From: CAZPXH01 sp964591085
GTDB taxonomy: Bacteria > Spirochaetota > Spirochaetia > DSM-27196 > CAZPXH01
Direction: 5' to 3'
NCBI GenBank assembly: GCA_964591085.1
Contig: CAZPXH010000008.1
Coordinates: forward strand, 48,059 to 112,058
DNA length: 64,000 bases
Shown here: in pieces, positions 34,856 to 42,854 of the stretch
Numbering within the stretch: position 1 is the first letter of the stretch
How the letters are laid out: every line of letters begins with the position of its first letter
Notes under the pieces: generated by a model
What the model was told of the DNA's origin: nothing
What the model saw: the letters and a program-made list of their open reading frames with translations, nothing else
Databases searched by the model: none
Program-made: the position numbers and the translations under genes

Positions 34856-35669
34856 TTCCCATGCTCCCCTTCACAAAGCTGACATCCATCACCAGGAACA
34901 TGGCTCCCTGCGTGGTATCCATGTTTCCTGTCACATCCTCAATTCCGGACAGCAGCGGCTCAATCAGGTCTTCCGGCACAACTGCCATTACTGTCTTGCT
35001 GGAATGCTTGTTCTCCCGCAGGAAGCCGATGAAGTCCGCAAAGAGGGGCACGTTGCTGATGTAGCGCCCCATGCCGGAGCTCTCAAAGACCGTTGCGCCT
35101 TCAATGCCGTTCTCAATCAGCACCTCCAGAACACCGTAGATATCGTCCTCGTCATAGAGGTTGATCAGCACAAGCTTCTGCTTGCGAACCTCTGACGGCT
35201 CCTCGGTCCGGGCGGACCCGGTGTTCCGAAGGATTGCTCCCACCGCAGCTTCCCGGCTCCGCGCGGCAAGCAACTCCTGCTTGAGGTTTGTGTGACCAAG
35301 CGCTCGGGACAGAAAGGCCAGGATCTTCAGGTGTTCGTTCACGGCCTCTGCGGGACCAAGAATAAAGAACACGAGCTTAACCTTCTTCTTGTCCAGCGCG
35401 GCAAACTCAACGCCACGGGGAACCACGAGCAGGCCCACAATGAAATGGTCCAGTCCGGGAATGCGTGCGTGCGGAACGGCAACTTCATTGCCAAATCCGG
35501 TTGAGCCCTGTGCCTCCCGGGTTGCCAGTGCCTCATAGACCTGTTGGGCGTTCAGCGGAGCGCGGCCAGCCGAGGCAAGCTCCGCAATGTGGCGGAGAGC
35601 GGCATCCTTATCCGCAAGCTTCAGATCCAGCGCTACCGTCTCGCGCTCCAGGATATCGTAGAGATCCAT
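34848..35669 (-). CDS. PTS EIIA domain fused to a PII-like domain
   Basis: Residues ~1-150 form a fructose/mannitol-type EIIA (PtsN-like) domain with the phosphorylatable His in EVAVPHARIPG. Residues ~165-273 form a PII-like ferredoxin-fold domain, recognisable by KLVLINLYDEDD, a loop with GATVFESSGMGRYI, and KTVMAVVPEDL. No membrane segment. It lies between the antiporter gene (overlap of 1 nt at 35669) and the thioesterase gene (overlap of 8 nt). The likely role is to regulate the antiporter in response to PTS phosphorylation and a small ligand; this is inference from context. Confidence 0.85.
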   Translation of the reverse strand: MDLYDILERETVALDLKLADKDAALRHIAELASAGRAPLNAQQVYEALATREAQGSTGFGNEVAVPHARIPGLDHFIVGLLVVPRGVEFAALDKKKVKLVFFILGPAEAVNEHLKILAFLSRALGHTNLKQELLAARSREAAVGAILRNTGSARTEEPSEVRKQKLVLINLYDEDDIYGVLEVLIENGIEGATVFESSGMGRYISNVPLFADFIGFLRENKHSSKTVMAVVPEDLIEPLLSGIEDVTGNMDTTQGAMFLVMDVSFVKGSMGIV

Positions 35670-36916
35670 CAGCGATTCACCCCTGTGCCGCGTATCACCG
35701 CCAGCTTTGACAGCGGAGGTCCGATCAGAGCGTTCACGAATACGGAGAACAGGATCACGTTGATCATGGTATCAACGATCTGCGGTCCCTGCGGACCGAG
35801 GGCTGACGCAATCGGCGAAGCCTCAATCACCAGAACCAGCCCGATAGCTACCCCGGCCTGCGGGAACATGCAGAGGCCCAGCCAGTCCCGGATCCGGCGC
35901 TCAGAGTGAACCATGCTGGCGCCAAGGAAGATTCCACTGTACTTGCCGATTGCGCGGCCAACGAGGTACACGCTGCCAAACAGCAGGGCCTCGCCGCCAA
36001 GGAGTGCTGCTATCTGCAGTTGGGTGCCGGCAATGACAAAGAAGAGCGCGTAGATCGGGGGAGTCAGGGGCCTCAGTGCTTCAAAGATCCGATGGTTTCG
36101 CGGGCTCAGGTTGATGATCACCGCGCCGGCTGCCATGTTGGCAAGCAGCTCGGACAGATGCAGAACCTCGCAGAGTGCCGTCGCGATGAACAGCGAACCC
36201 AGGGTGATCAGTACGATCTCTCCCGTGCTGCGGAGCCTGCGGACAATCAGGTGAATGAGAAAGCCGGTTACGGCGCCCAACAGGACTGAGAAGCCCACCT
36301 CTCCCACTGCTGCAACGATTGCGGCGCCGGCACCCCGGCTGGCCTCACCGCCAACCCCGAGGAGACCCGACACGACCGCAAACACAACCCCAAAGGAAAT
36401 GACCGCCCCTGCGTCATCCAGGGCAACAATCCCGTAGAGGTGGTCCACAAAGGGGCCGCGCGCCCGGAGGCTCTGCACAATTGCGATTGTTGCTGCGGGC
36501 TCCGTTGCGGTGGCGATTGCGCCAAGGATCAGCGCAACCGGAACCGCCATTCCCGCCACAACCAGGCCCCCTGCTGCAAGGCCAAAGCTGGTGACAATCT
36601 GCACCAGCGTGATGATTGCGATGGCCGCTCCGGATCGCTTCAGCTTGACCCAGTAGAACTCACCACCGATGGTCAGTGCGATCAGCCCGAGGGCAATTGT
36701 TGTGATAATAGAGAGACCTTCACTGGCCTCATCGCTGACAAGGCCCAGTGCGCTCTTGCCAAGCAGGAGCCCGGCAATCACAAAGCCGGTTATGGCGGGA
36801 AGCCCGGTTCTTTCTGCCAGCCGCCCCAGGGCATAGCCGGCAAGAAGAAGGATTCCGGTCAGAAGCAGCGGTGACTCTGCTGTCAGGTCCCGCAGTGCTT
36901 CCAGTACTGCTGTCAT
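35669..36916 (-). CDS. cation:proton antiporter (CPA2-type)
   Basis: Membrane protein of 415 residues with about twelve helices, similar in layout to the KefB/NapA-type CPA2 family: an N-terminal GITGFVIAGLLLGK-like loop (here PAITGFVIAGLLLG) and a membrane acidic site in the ALDDAG motif. It exchanges Na+ or K+ for protons across the cytoplasmic membrane. It lacks the C-terminal RCK/TrkA regulatory domains that many relatives have. The EIIA-PII protein encoded next in the operon may replace them. Confidence 0.87.
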   Translation of the reverse strand: MTAVLEALRDLTAESPLLLTGILLLAGYALGRLAERTGLPAITGFVIAGLLLGKSALGLVSDEASEGLSIITTIALGLIALTIGGEFYWVKLKRSGAAIAIITLVQIVTSFGLAAGGLVVAGMAVPVALILGAIATATEPAATIAIVQSLRARGPFVDHLYGIVALDDAGAVISFGVVFAVVSGLLGVGGEASRGAGAAIVAAVGEVGFSVLLGAVTGFLIHLIVRRLRSTGEIVLITLGSLFIATALCEVLHLSELLANMAAGAVIINLSPRNHRIFEALRPLTPPIYALFFVIAGTQLQIAALLGGEALLFGSVYLVGRAIGKYSGIFLGASMVHSERRIRDWLGLCMFPQAGVAIGLVLVIEASPIASALGPQGPQIVDTMINVILFSVFVNALIGPPLSKLAVIRGTGVNR

Positions 36917-36941
36917 GCGGCGCCAGACTCCGGTGCGGCCA

Positions 36942-37373
36942 TCAGGACGCAGGTTCCGCGGGATGGATGCTGTAGTCCCAGGAGATGTCCACGGACTCCT
37001 TCATCATCTCAACAACTGAACAGTACTTCTCCACCGCAAGCTGCACTGCCCGGCGGACCTTGGACTCATCCAGTGCTCCGTAGACGTGGTAGTGCAACCG
37101 AACGGCCGTGAACGGACTGGGTACCGCACCCTCTTCCCGGTCGCCTTCGGCGGTGACGCGGATGTCCCGGAGGTCTTCCCGCTGCCGTTTAAGGATGTGG
37201 ACGAGGTCCATCACCGAACAGCTTGCGAGCGCGGCGAGCGCTACCTGCATCGGTCGGAAGCCGAGGCCTTCGCCGCCGACCCGGGGAGCGCCATCAATCA
37301 GGAGGGTGTTACCTTCGCCGTTGTCAGCTTGGAACTGAACCTTACCGTTGAGCCGGGTCAGGTTGACGGTCAT
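36942..37373 (-). CDS. OsmC family protein
   Basis: Small alpha/beta protein of 143 residues. OsmC-type features are GLGFRPMQVALAALASCSVMD, given here in parts (GFRPMQ, LASCSVMD), with the first redox Cys, and a second Cys in KYCSVVE. Members are thiol peroxidases that reduce organic hydroperoxides; YhfA-like members are less well characterised. ATG 37373 is preferred over 37391 because MTVNLTRLNGK resembles family starts. Divergent from cysM. Confidence 0.85.
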   Translation of the reverse strand: MTVNLTRLNGKVQFQADNGEGNTLLIDGAPRVGGEGLGFRPMQVALAALASCSVMDLVHILKRQREDLRDIRVTAEGDREEGAVPSPFTAVRLHYHVYGALDESKVRRAVQLAVEKYCSVVEMMKESVDISWDYSIHPAEPAS

Positions 37374-37403
37374 GTGGAGGGATACCACCACAGCGCACGG
37401 GAC

Positions 37404-37432
37404 TGGTCAAGGACGCGCTTCACGCCTACCTT
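37404..37432 (+). promoter_or_regulatory. putative cysM promoter
   Basis: TGGTCA (37404-37409), 17 nt, TACCTT (37427-37432), then 7 nt to the ATG at 37440. Predicts a leaderless transcript. Confidence 0.35.
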
Positions 37433-37439
37433 GCGATGC

Positions 37440-38345
37440 ATGCGGGTATTCACAATAGATGAAACGATTGGGCGCACCCCGCTTGTGCGGTTGCAGAAGG
37501 TTCACCAGGGCCCGGTTCCGGTTCTCTGCAAGCTTGAGGGGGACAATCCGGCGGGTTCGGTGAAGGACCGGCCGGCGCTGTCAATGATTGTTGAGGCGGA
37601 GAAGCGCGGCCGGATCAAGCCGGGAGACACCCTGATTGAAGCAACAAGCGGAAACACGGGAATCGCGCTGGCGATGGTAGCGGCCGTGCGAGGATACCGG
37701 ATGGTACTGGTCATGCCGGAGCACATGAGCCTGGAGCGCCGGGACATCATGCGCGCCTACGGTGCCGAACTCGTGCTCACGCCACAGGGTGAAAGCATGG
37801 AAGGCGCAATTGAGACTGCCCGGGCAATGGAAGCGCGGGGGGAGGGTGTGATCCTGGATCAGTTCGGGAACCCGGACAATCCGCTGGCTCACTACACCAC
37901 AACCGGGCCGGAGATCTGGGACGATACGGACGGCCGCGTGACCCACTTTGTCGCGAGCACGGGGACCACCGGAACCATCATGGGAACATCGAGATACCTG
38001 AAGGAAGTGAAGCCGGACCTCAGCATTGTTGGCGTCCGCCCGGACAGCGAAGGGGGAATCCCGGGAATCCGTGCCTGGCCGGAGGCGTATCTGCCAAAGA
38101 TCTACGAGCCCGAGCGCGTGGATGACTTTCGCATGGTCAGCCGCGCCGAGGCGGTAAGCATGACGCGCAGGCTTGCCCGCGAGGAAGGGATCTTTGCCGG
38201 AATCTCCAGTGGCGGCAACGTCCACGTTGCGGTCACCGTTGCGACCGAGCTGCAGGAAGCCGGCCGCAATGATGCGGTTGTGGTGGTCATCATCTGTGAC
38301 CGGGGAGACAGATACCTCTCCACGGGTGTCTTCTCAGACGGCTGA
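37440..38345 (+). CDS. cysM: cysteine synthase (CysM type)
   Basis: PLP-dependent beta-replacement enzyme making cysteine from O-acetylserine and sulfide or thiosulfate. The PLP-binding Lys lies in NPAGSVKDRPAL, the Asn-loop is EATSGNTGIALA, and the phosphate-binding loop is GTTGTIMGTSRYL. The NPAGSVKDRPAL form and the length of 301 residues match CysM more than CysK. The long upstream open frame is coding shadow of the osmC gene. Its neighbour downstream is an ABC importer of the nitrate/sulfonate family, which would fit sulfur acquisition. Confidence 0.93.
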   Translation: MRVFTIDETIGRTPLVRLQKVHQGPVPVLCKLEGDNPAGSVKDRPALSMIVEAEKRGRIKPGDTLIEATSGNTGIALAMVAAVRGYRMVLVMPEHMSLERRDIMRAYGAELVLTPQGESMEGAIETARAMEARGEGVILDQFGNPDNPLAHYTTTGPEIWDDTDGRVTHFVASTGTTGTIMGTSRYLKEVKPDLSIVGVRPDSEGGIPGIRAWPEAYLPKIYEPERVDDFRMVSRAEAVSMTRRLAREEGIFAGISSGGNVHVAVTVATELQEAGRNDAVVVVIICDRGDRYLSTGVFSDG

Positions 38346-38482
38346 GTCAGCGCCACCGCTTGGCAGCCACAACTCGGCCCGTTTGTTGACTATTCCACGT
38401 TGCTTGGTCATCTTTCCGCAAACGGCGGGGCCTACGCATGCCTGGATGGGCGCCTGCGGCCCACAATCAGAGGAGGAAGAAG

Positions 38483-39580
38483 ATGCACAGCACAAGCGCA
38501 AGCCAAAGCAAACTGACTAGGCGCACGGCCACACTGTCCGTGGTGCTTGCGGTGGTGGTTGCCACGGCCGGGTTCGCCGGAGGCGCCCCGGAAGCGAATA
38601 GCGGCACCGGGGGAGAAGGAATGGGAGCCGGGGAGATGGTGACCCTGGAAGTGGGTTACATGCCCATCCTCCCGGTGGCGCAGGCAATGATCATTGACGG
38701 CCTCGGCTGGGCAGAAGCGGAGGGAATCCGCCTGGAGATGCAGCGCTTCTCCAGCGGTCCTGCGATGGTACAGGCAACGGCAGCCGGCAACCTGGATGTC
38801 ATGAACTTCGGCATTGGCCCGGCCATGGTTACACGCTCCCGAGGTCAGGACATCCGAGTGGTGGCCTCAAGCATTGTGGAACAGATTGCCGTCATTGCCG
38901 GTGCAGAGCTTGCTTCTGTGTTTGACCCCGCGGAGCCGGAAGCTCTGTTCACAGACTTCCAGGCGGAGTTCGGACGACCGGCCCGAGTTGCAACCTTCCC
39001 GGCGGGATCCGTACCGGACACGGTTCTCCGCTACTGGCTGGAAGTGACCCTGGGAATTGGCACCCAAGGACTGGAGATTATTCCCATGGGTTCGGACCAG
39101 GTGCAGCAGGCGCTGCTTTCCGGAGCTGTTGACGGGGCTTCCATCCTGGAACCGATCCTGACCATTGTGCAGGAGCGGGATCCGGAGGCACAGGTGCTTG
39201 TACGCGCGGACAGCATGTTCCCCGATCAGCCCGGGGCGGTGCTCGCGGTGCGCCAGGAATTGATTGAACAGCAGCCGGAAATTGTGCAGGTCCTGGTTGA
39301 GCTTCATGAGCGTGCTACCCGGTATCTGCAGGAGAACCCGGCGGAAGCCGCAGCGATTGTGGCCAGCTACATCGGTGATGGGCTGATCCCGGAAGAAACC
39401 CTGCAGCGCGCCATTGAAGGACCGTCCACCAACTACGCAGCAGATCCACGGAGGATTGTGGACTCAACCCAGCGCATGCATGACTTCCAGCTGAACCAGG
39501 GCTCGCTGGCCTCGCCGGTGCCGCTGGACTCGCTGTTTAACACCAGCTTCTACGAGGCACTTGGCAACAGCAGCAACTGA
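38483..39580 (+). CDS. ABC transporter substrate-binding protein, nitrate/sulfonate/taurine family
   Basis: Exported periplasmic binding protein of 365 residues with an N-terminal signal peptide (basic TRR, then LSVVLAVVVATAGFAGG). The mature part has the SsuA/TauA/NrtA-type pattern GYMPILPVAQAMIIDGLGW, a segment FSSGPAMVQA, and the repeated lobe structure of this family. Likely ligands are sulfonates, nitrate or pyrimidine-like compounds; cysM next door favours a sulfur compound, but this is inference. ATG 38483 is preceded by GAGGAGGAAG. First gene of a three-gene importer operon; a possible -35 TTGACT lies at 38386-38391. Confidence 0.85.
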   Translation: MHSTSASQSKLTRRTATLSVVLAVVVATAGFAGGAPEANSGTGGEGMGAGEMVTLEVGYMPILPVAQAMIIDGLGWAEAEGIRLEMQRFSSGPAMVQATAAGNLDVMNFGIGPAMVTRSRGQDIRVVASSIVEQIAVIAGAELASVFDPAEPEALFTDFQAEFGRPARVATFPAGSVPDTVLRYWLEVTLGIGTQGLEIIPMGSDQVQQALLSGAVDGASILEPILTIVQERDPEAQVLVRADSMFPDQPGAVLAVRQELIEQQPEIVQVLVELHERATRYLQENPAEAAAIVASYIGDGLIPEETLQRAIEGPSTNYAADPRRIVDSTQRMHDFQLNQGSLASPVPLDSLFNTSFYEALGNSSN

Positions 39581-39596
39581 GCGGCATTCTCCAGAA

Positions 39597-40385
39597 ATGG
39601 CCGAACCGCGCACACGCGCATCCGCAGGACAGGGCCGTCGGCTTCTTTTGGGCGCCGGCGGCCTCCTGCTGTTCTTCCTGCTGTGGGAAGTGGCGGTGCG
39701 CTCCGGCCTTCTGACGAGCGCCCTGGTTCCCGCACCGTCCAGCATTCCGGGTGCATTTGCGGCGGAGATTCGCCGCGGAGTCTGGCTGCGGATGATCCGC
39801 GGAAGCCTGTCCCACTACAGTCGCGGGCTTCTGGCGGGATCACTGCTGGGTGTAGCCGTAGGAGCCGCGGGCGCGCTGAGCCCGTTGTTCCGTGATCTCC
39901 ATGCATGGCTTGCTCGTCTGCTCCGGCCGATTCCGCCCCTTGCGTGGATTCCGTTTGCTATCGTGTGGTTCGGGATCAGCGGAACCGCAGCATCATTCAT
40001 CATTGGGATCGGGGTATTCTGGATCAACTACTTCGCCGCCGGAGATGCTATTCGCCGCGTGGATCCGGATTTTCTGGAAGTAGCCAGAGCCTTTGGCCAT
40101 CGGAGCTTTGGCTCACGCCTCCGGCGCGTGGTTCTCCCGGCATCCCTGCCAGGGATTGTTACCGGACTGAGAACCGGGCTCGGGATGGGGTGGATGACGG
40201 TTGTAGCGGCAGAGCTGTTTGGAATCGCCGGCATCGGTCAGCGAATGATGGAGGCCAGCGGGCTCCTCGCCACCGAGATCGTGGTGGTCTACATGCTCAC
40301 CATCGCCATGCTGTACGGCCTGACCGACGCCATCTTCGGCCTCATTCAACGGAGACTGCTCTCTTGGCTCCCGTCGTCCAGCTAG
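39597..40385 (+). CDS. ABC transporter permease, nitrate/sulfonate/taurine family
   Basis: Permease of 262 residues with about six helices and the EAA-type loop (AGDAIRRVDPDFLEVARAFG, here in part EVARAFGHRS) that contacts the ATPase, typical of SsuC/TauC relatives. It follows the binding protein gene by 16 nt and overlaps the ATPase gene by 22 nt. It mediates passage of the bound solute across the inner membrane. ATG 39597 is chosen because it falls after the upstream stop. Confidence 0.88.
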   Translation: MAEPRTRASAGQGRRLLLGAGGLLLFFLLWEVAVRSGLLTSALVPAPSSIPGAFAAEIRRGVWLRMIRGSLSHYSRGLLAGSLLGVAVGAAGALSPLFRDLHAWLARLLRPIPPLAWIPFAIVWFGISGTAASFIIGIGVFWINYFAAGDAIRRVDPDFLEVARAFGHRSFGSRLRRVVLPASLPGIVTGLRTGLGMGWMTVVAAELFGIAGIGQRMMEASGLLATEIVVVYMLTIAMLYGLTDAIFGLIQRRLLSWLPSSS

Positions 40386-41131
40386 ACAAGGTAACTATCA
40401 GCTATCCCGGTCAGACCGTGCCGGTGCTGGCGGACTTCAGCTTCAGCCTCTCCGGGAGGGAGCTGGTGGTGCTGTTTGGAGCATCCGGTGTGGGCAAGTC
40501 CACGCTCTTGCGCGCAATTGCGGGACTGCAGTCGCCCTCCTCCGGCACCGTCCGCTACCCGAAAACCTCGGACACTCCGCCCCGAATGGGCTTTGTCTTT
40601 CAGGAAGACCGTTTGTTTCCCTGGCGCCGCGTTGCCGCCAATGTGGAGCTGGGGTTGGAGGCGGGCGAAGCCCTGGACCGAGGCGAACGCCGCAAGCGAG
40701 CGGAGGCCATGCTGCACCGGGTGGGGCTCGGGCACGTCGGATCCCGCTGGCCGCGCGAACTCTCCGGCGGCCAACGACAGCGGGTGGGAATAGCTCGTGC
40801 CCTCGCTGTTAAGCCCGGCCTGCTGCTCATGGACGAGCCGTTCAGCAGCCTGGACTACCTGGTCCGCCGTGGCCTTCAGGACGAGGTCCTGCGCCTCTGG
40901 TCTGCGGAAGGCATTCCGGTGGTATTTGTTACCCACGACATAGAGGAGGCGCTACGGCTTGCAGACCGAATCATCGTGCTTGGTGGAGGACCGCCAGCCC
41001 ACGCCTTTGCGGTGCTCACGGTGGATCTGTCCCGCCCCCGCATGCCCGACGACCCCGCGTTTGAGCACGTTGCAAGCCGACTCCGCGGGCTTCTCGCCGC
41101 ATCCGTAGGAGCGTCTGACCCGGGGCTTTAG
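40364..41131 (+). CDS. ABC transporter ATP-binding protein, nitrate/sulfonate/taurine family
   Basis: ATPase of 255 residues energising the adjacent importer. Walker A is FGASGVGKST, Q-loop FVFQEDRLFPW, signature LSGGQRQRVGIARAL, Walker B LLMDEPFSSLD and H-loop VTHDIEEAL; the QEDRLFPW form is common in SsuB/TauB/NrtD. Start is TTG 40364 with GGAGA upstream, overlapping the permease gene by 22 nt. Last gene of the importer operon. Confidence 0.9.
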   Translation: MAPVVQLDKVTISYPGQTVPVLADFSFSLSGRELVVLFGASGVGKSTLLRAIAGLQSPSSGTVRYPKTSDTPPRMGFVFQEDRLFPWRRVAANVELGLEAGEALDRGERRKRAEAMLHRVGLGHVGSRWPRELSGGQRQRVGIARALAVKPGLLLMDEPFSSLDYLVRRGLQDEVLRLWSAEGIPVVFVTHDIEEALRLADRIIVLGGGPPAHAFAVLTVDLSRPRMPDDPAFEHVASRLRGLLAASVGASDPGL

Positions 41132-41156
41132 CAGGGCTTCAGGGAAGCGTCGGGGC

Positions 41157-41202
41157 AAAAAAAGGACCTGGCAGGCAAAGGAGGTCGAAAACCTGCCAGG
41201 TC
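41157..41202 (-). terminator. intrinsic terminator for the minus-strand pair ending at 41291
   Basis: On the minus strand an 11-bp stem (GACCTGGCAGG with CCTGCCAGGTC, 16-nt loop) is followed after one C by seven T (41163-41157). It lies 89 bp downstream of the hypothetical gene on that strand. On the plus strand no T-run follows, so it is directional. Confidence 0.7.
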
Positions 41203-41290
41203 GCACAACACGAACTACTCGAAGGAGGAACGCGATCCCCTTTTGCCTGTAAGACAACACGACGCCCTTGTGGTTACAGGACTCGGGCAA

Positions 41291-42013
41291 TCAAGTCTCG
41301 GGATCTTCCACCACCTCGGCATCTTCAGCCTCGTCAGGCCGGCTGTGGCCGCCGTCAACCGGAATCCTCCGGCCGGTCTCCTCTTTCGTGCTTTTGGCTT
41401 GCTTCCTGCCGTTCCCGGAGTCCTCGGAAGTGTCGGCCGAAGTGGTGCCAGTGCTGGCAGACCCAGGACCTTCGGGTACGCCCTGCTCCCGAGCGGCTTC
41501 CGAGAACGCCCGCCCCAGCATATCCAGGCCGGCAGCAAGCCCATCTCCGGCCGCCTGCACCACATCTTCAAAGACCTTGCCGGCCTCACCCTGACGGATC
41601 CGTTCGCCGGTCTCCTCCAGGCGATTGCGTACGTCCTCCGCTGCCTCGCCGGCACCTTCACTCAGGCTGCGCCGGCCGGATGCTACATCGGCAATGCTCC
41701 GAAGGCCGTTTGCAAGGGACTCAAGCCCGGAAGGACCAAAGCTGGTCCGAACCTGCTCCCGGTAGGCAACACCAAGCCCGGGAACGTCGCGGAATATCCA
41801 GGAGAGGATGCTGCGAAGGTAGACCTGGCGATCCCGGCTTGGACGCTGGGCGCGATTGAGCTCCGCAGAAACAGAGGAGACGACAGTACCGGTCAACTCC
41901 GCCTTGAGTGCAGAGGGGATGCGGGCTTCCTTAAGCAGGAGCCAGGCGCCGATGTAGTTCTCGGACGCTATGAGGCTGCTCACCTTTTTCTTGATTTCTG
42001 TTTCCGTGTCCAT
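41291..42013 (-). CDS. hypothetical protein with low-complexity C-terminus
   Basis: Soluble protein of 240 residues. The N-terminal ~120 residues are mostly helical (MDTETEIKKKVSSLIASENY onward). The middle is a charged amphipathic region, possibly coiled coil (EGAGEAAEDVRNRLEETGER). The last ~70 residues are rich in Gly, Ser, Thr, Glu and probably disordered. No signal peptide, membrane segment or known family recognised. It lies 54 bp downstream of the DUF2807 gene on the same strand and is followed by a terminator, so the two probably form one transcript. Confidence 0.65.
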   Translation of the reverse strand: MDTETEIKKKVSSLIASENYIGAWLLLKEARIPSALKAELTGTVVSSVSAELNRAQRPSRDRQVYLRSILSWIFRDVPGLGVAYREQVRTSFGPSGLESLANGLRSIADVASGRRSLSEGAGEAAEDVRNRLEETGERIRQGEAGKVFEDVVQAAGDGLAAGLDMLGRAFSEAAREQGVPEGPGSASTGTTSADTSEDSGNGRKQAKSTKEETGRRIPVDGGHSRPDEAEDAEVVEDPET

Positions 42014-42067
42014 GCTACCTCCCTGATCGTGTTGCGCGGCTGGTTCGCGGGCTTCAGGGAATCTGCT

Positions 42068-42814
42068 TCAGTCCCGGTAGTTCACCCGGGCAACCCCATC
42101 AACGGAAAGATCCCGTTGCCCGACCTCACCGCTGACGGTGAGCCGCGCCGTTCCATCAAGATCACCTTCCAGGTTGCCACCGTCCATCTGCAACTCCACC
42201 CGGGACGCGCCGTCAATCTCAACAGTTGCGCTTCCAACAGACATGGTACTGAGGTCAGCCTGAGCAACGCCATCCACTTCCAGGTCCAGGGATCCAATGG
42301 AGCCACCGCTTGCGCTGAGCCGGGTTGCTCCATCCAGATAGAGCCGGAGTTCGGAGAGCTCCAGGTCCAGAAGCTGAGCTCGGGAGGTTCCGTCCAGTTC
42401 CAGCTCGCGCAGATCAGCCACGATGATCTCCGCTGAGGGTACCCAGGTCCCGCCACTGAGCCTGATCCGGCCCAAGCTGAGTTCCAGGCTGTCCCCATCC
42501 ATGTCATAGCGAACAGCGTCCGCCATGCCTGCGTCAAAGGTGAGCACCACGCGATTCTGCTGCAAGGCCGGGTTCTGCCGGATCTCTACCCGCCAGGTCC
42601 CGTCCACGTTCACCTCGGTGAAGTTTCCGTTGAGGCTGATGCTCTCTTCCGTCCCGGACTGCACCGGAAAGCGCAGGGAATTGATGGCGGCAGAGATCCG
42701 CTCAAAGCCGTTTGCCGCCGCAAGACCCATGATACCCAGGACCACCGCAATCCCAACCACGCTGAAGATGACAGTCCGAGTGTTCCTGCTGTCCTTGCCG
42801 TTCCTGCCTGCCAC
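42068..42814 (-). CDS. DUF2807-type envelope protein
   Basis: Protein of 248 residues with one N-terminal membrane segment or uncleaved signal (VIFSVVGIAVVLGIMGLAAA) followed by a right-handed, repeat-like beta domain. The repeats carry phrases such as ELDGTSRAQLLDLEL, LYLDGATRLSASG, EVDGVAQADLS and EIDGASRVEL, the pattern of the DUF2807 (auto-transporter adhesin head GIN-like) domain. Most likely displayed in the periplasm; function unknown. GTG 42814 with GGGAGG upstream is chosen. Divergent from the OmpA-type gene, with only ~40 bp between start codons. Confidence 0.8.
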   Translation of the reverse strand: MAGRNGKDSRNTRTVIFSVVGIAVVLGIMGLAAANGFERISAAINSLRFPVQSGTEESISLNGNFTEVNVDGTWRVEIRQNPALQQNRVVLTFDAGMADAVRYDMDGDSLELSLGRIRLSGGTWVPSAEIIVADLRELELDGTSRAQLLDLELSELRLYLDGATRLSASGGSIGSLDLEVDGVAQADLSTMSVGSATVEIDGASRVELQMDGGNLEGDLDGTARLTVSGEVGQRDLSVDGVARVNYRD

Positions 42815-42841
42815 GCTCTGTGCCTCCCGCTGTTCCTGGAC

Positions 42842-42847
42842 TATGCT
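42842..42847 (+). promoter_or_regulatory. -10-like element of the OmpA-type gene
   Basis: TATGCT ends 7 nt before the ATG at 42855, as in other putative leaderless genes here. A good -35 is not visible. Confidence 0.3.
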
Positions 42848-42854
42848 GCAGTTG

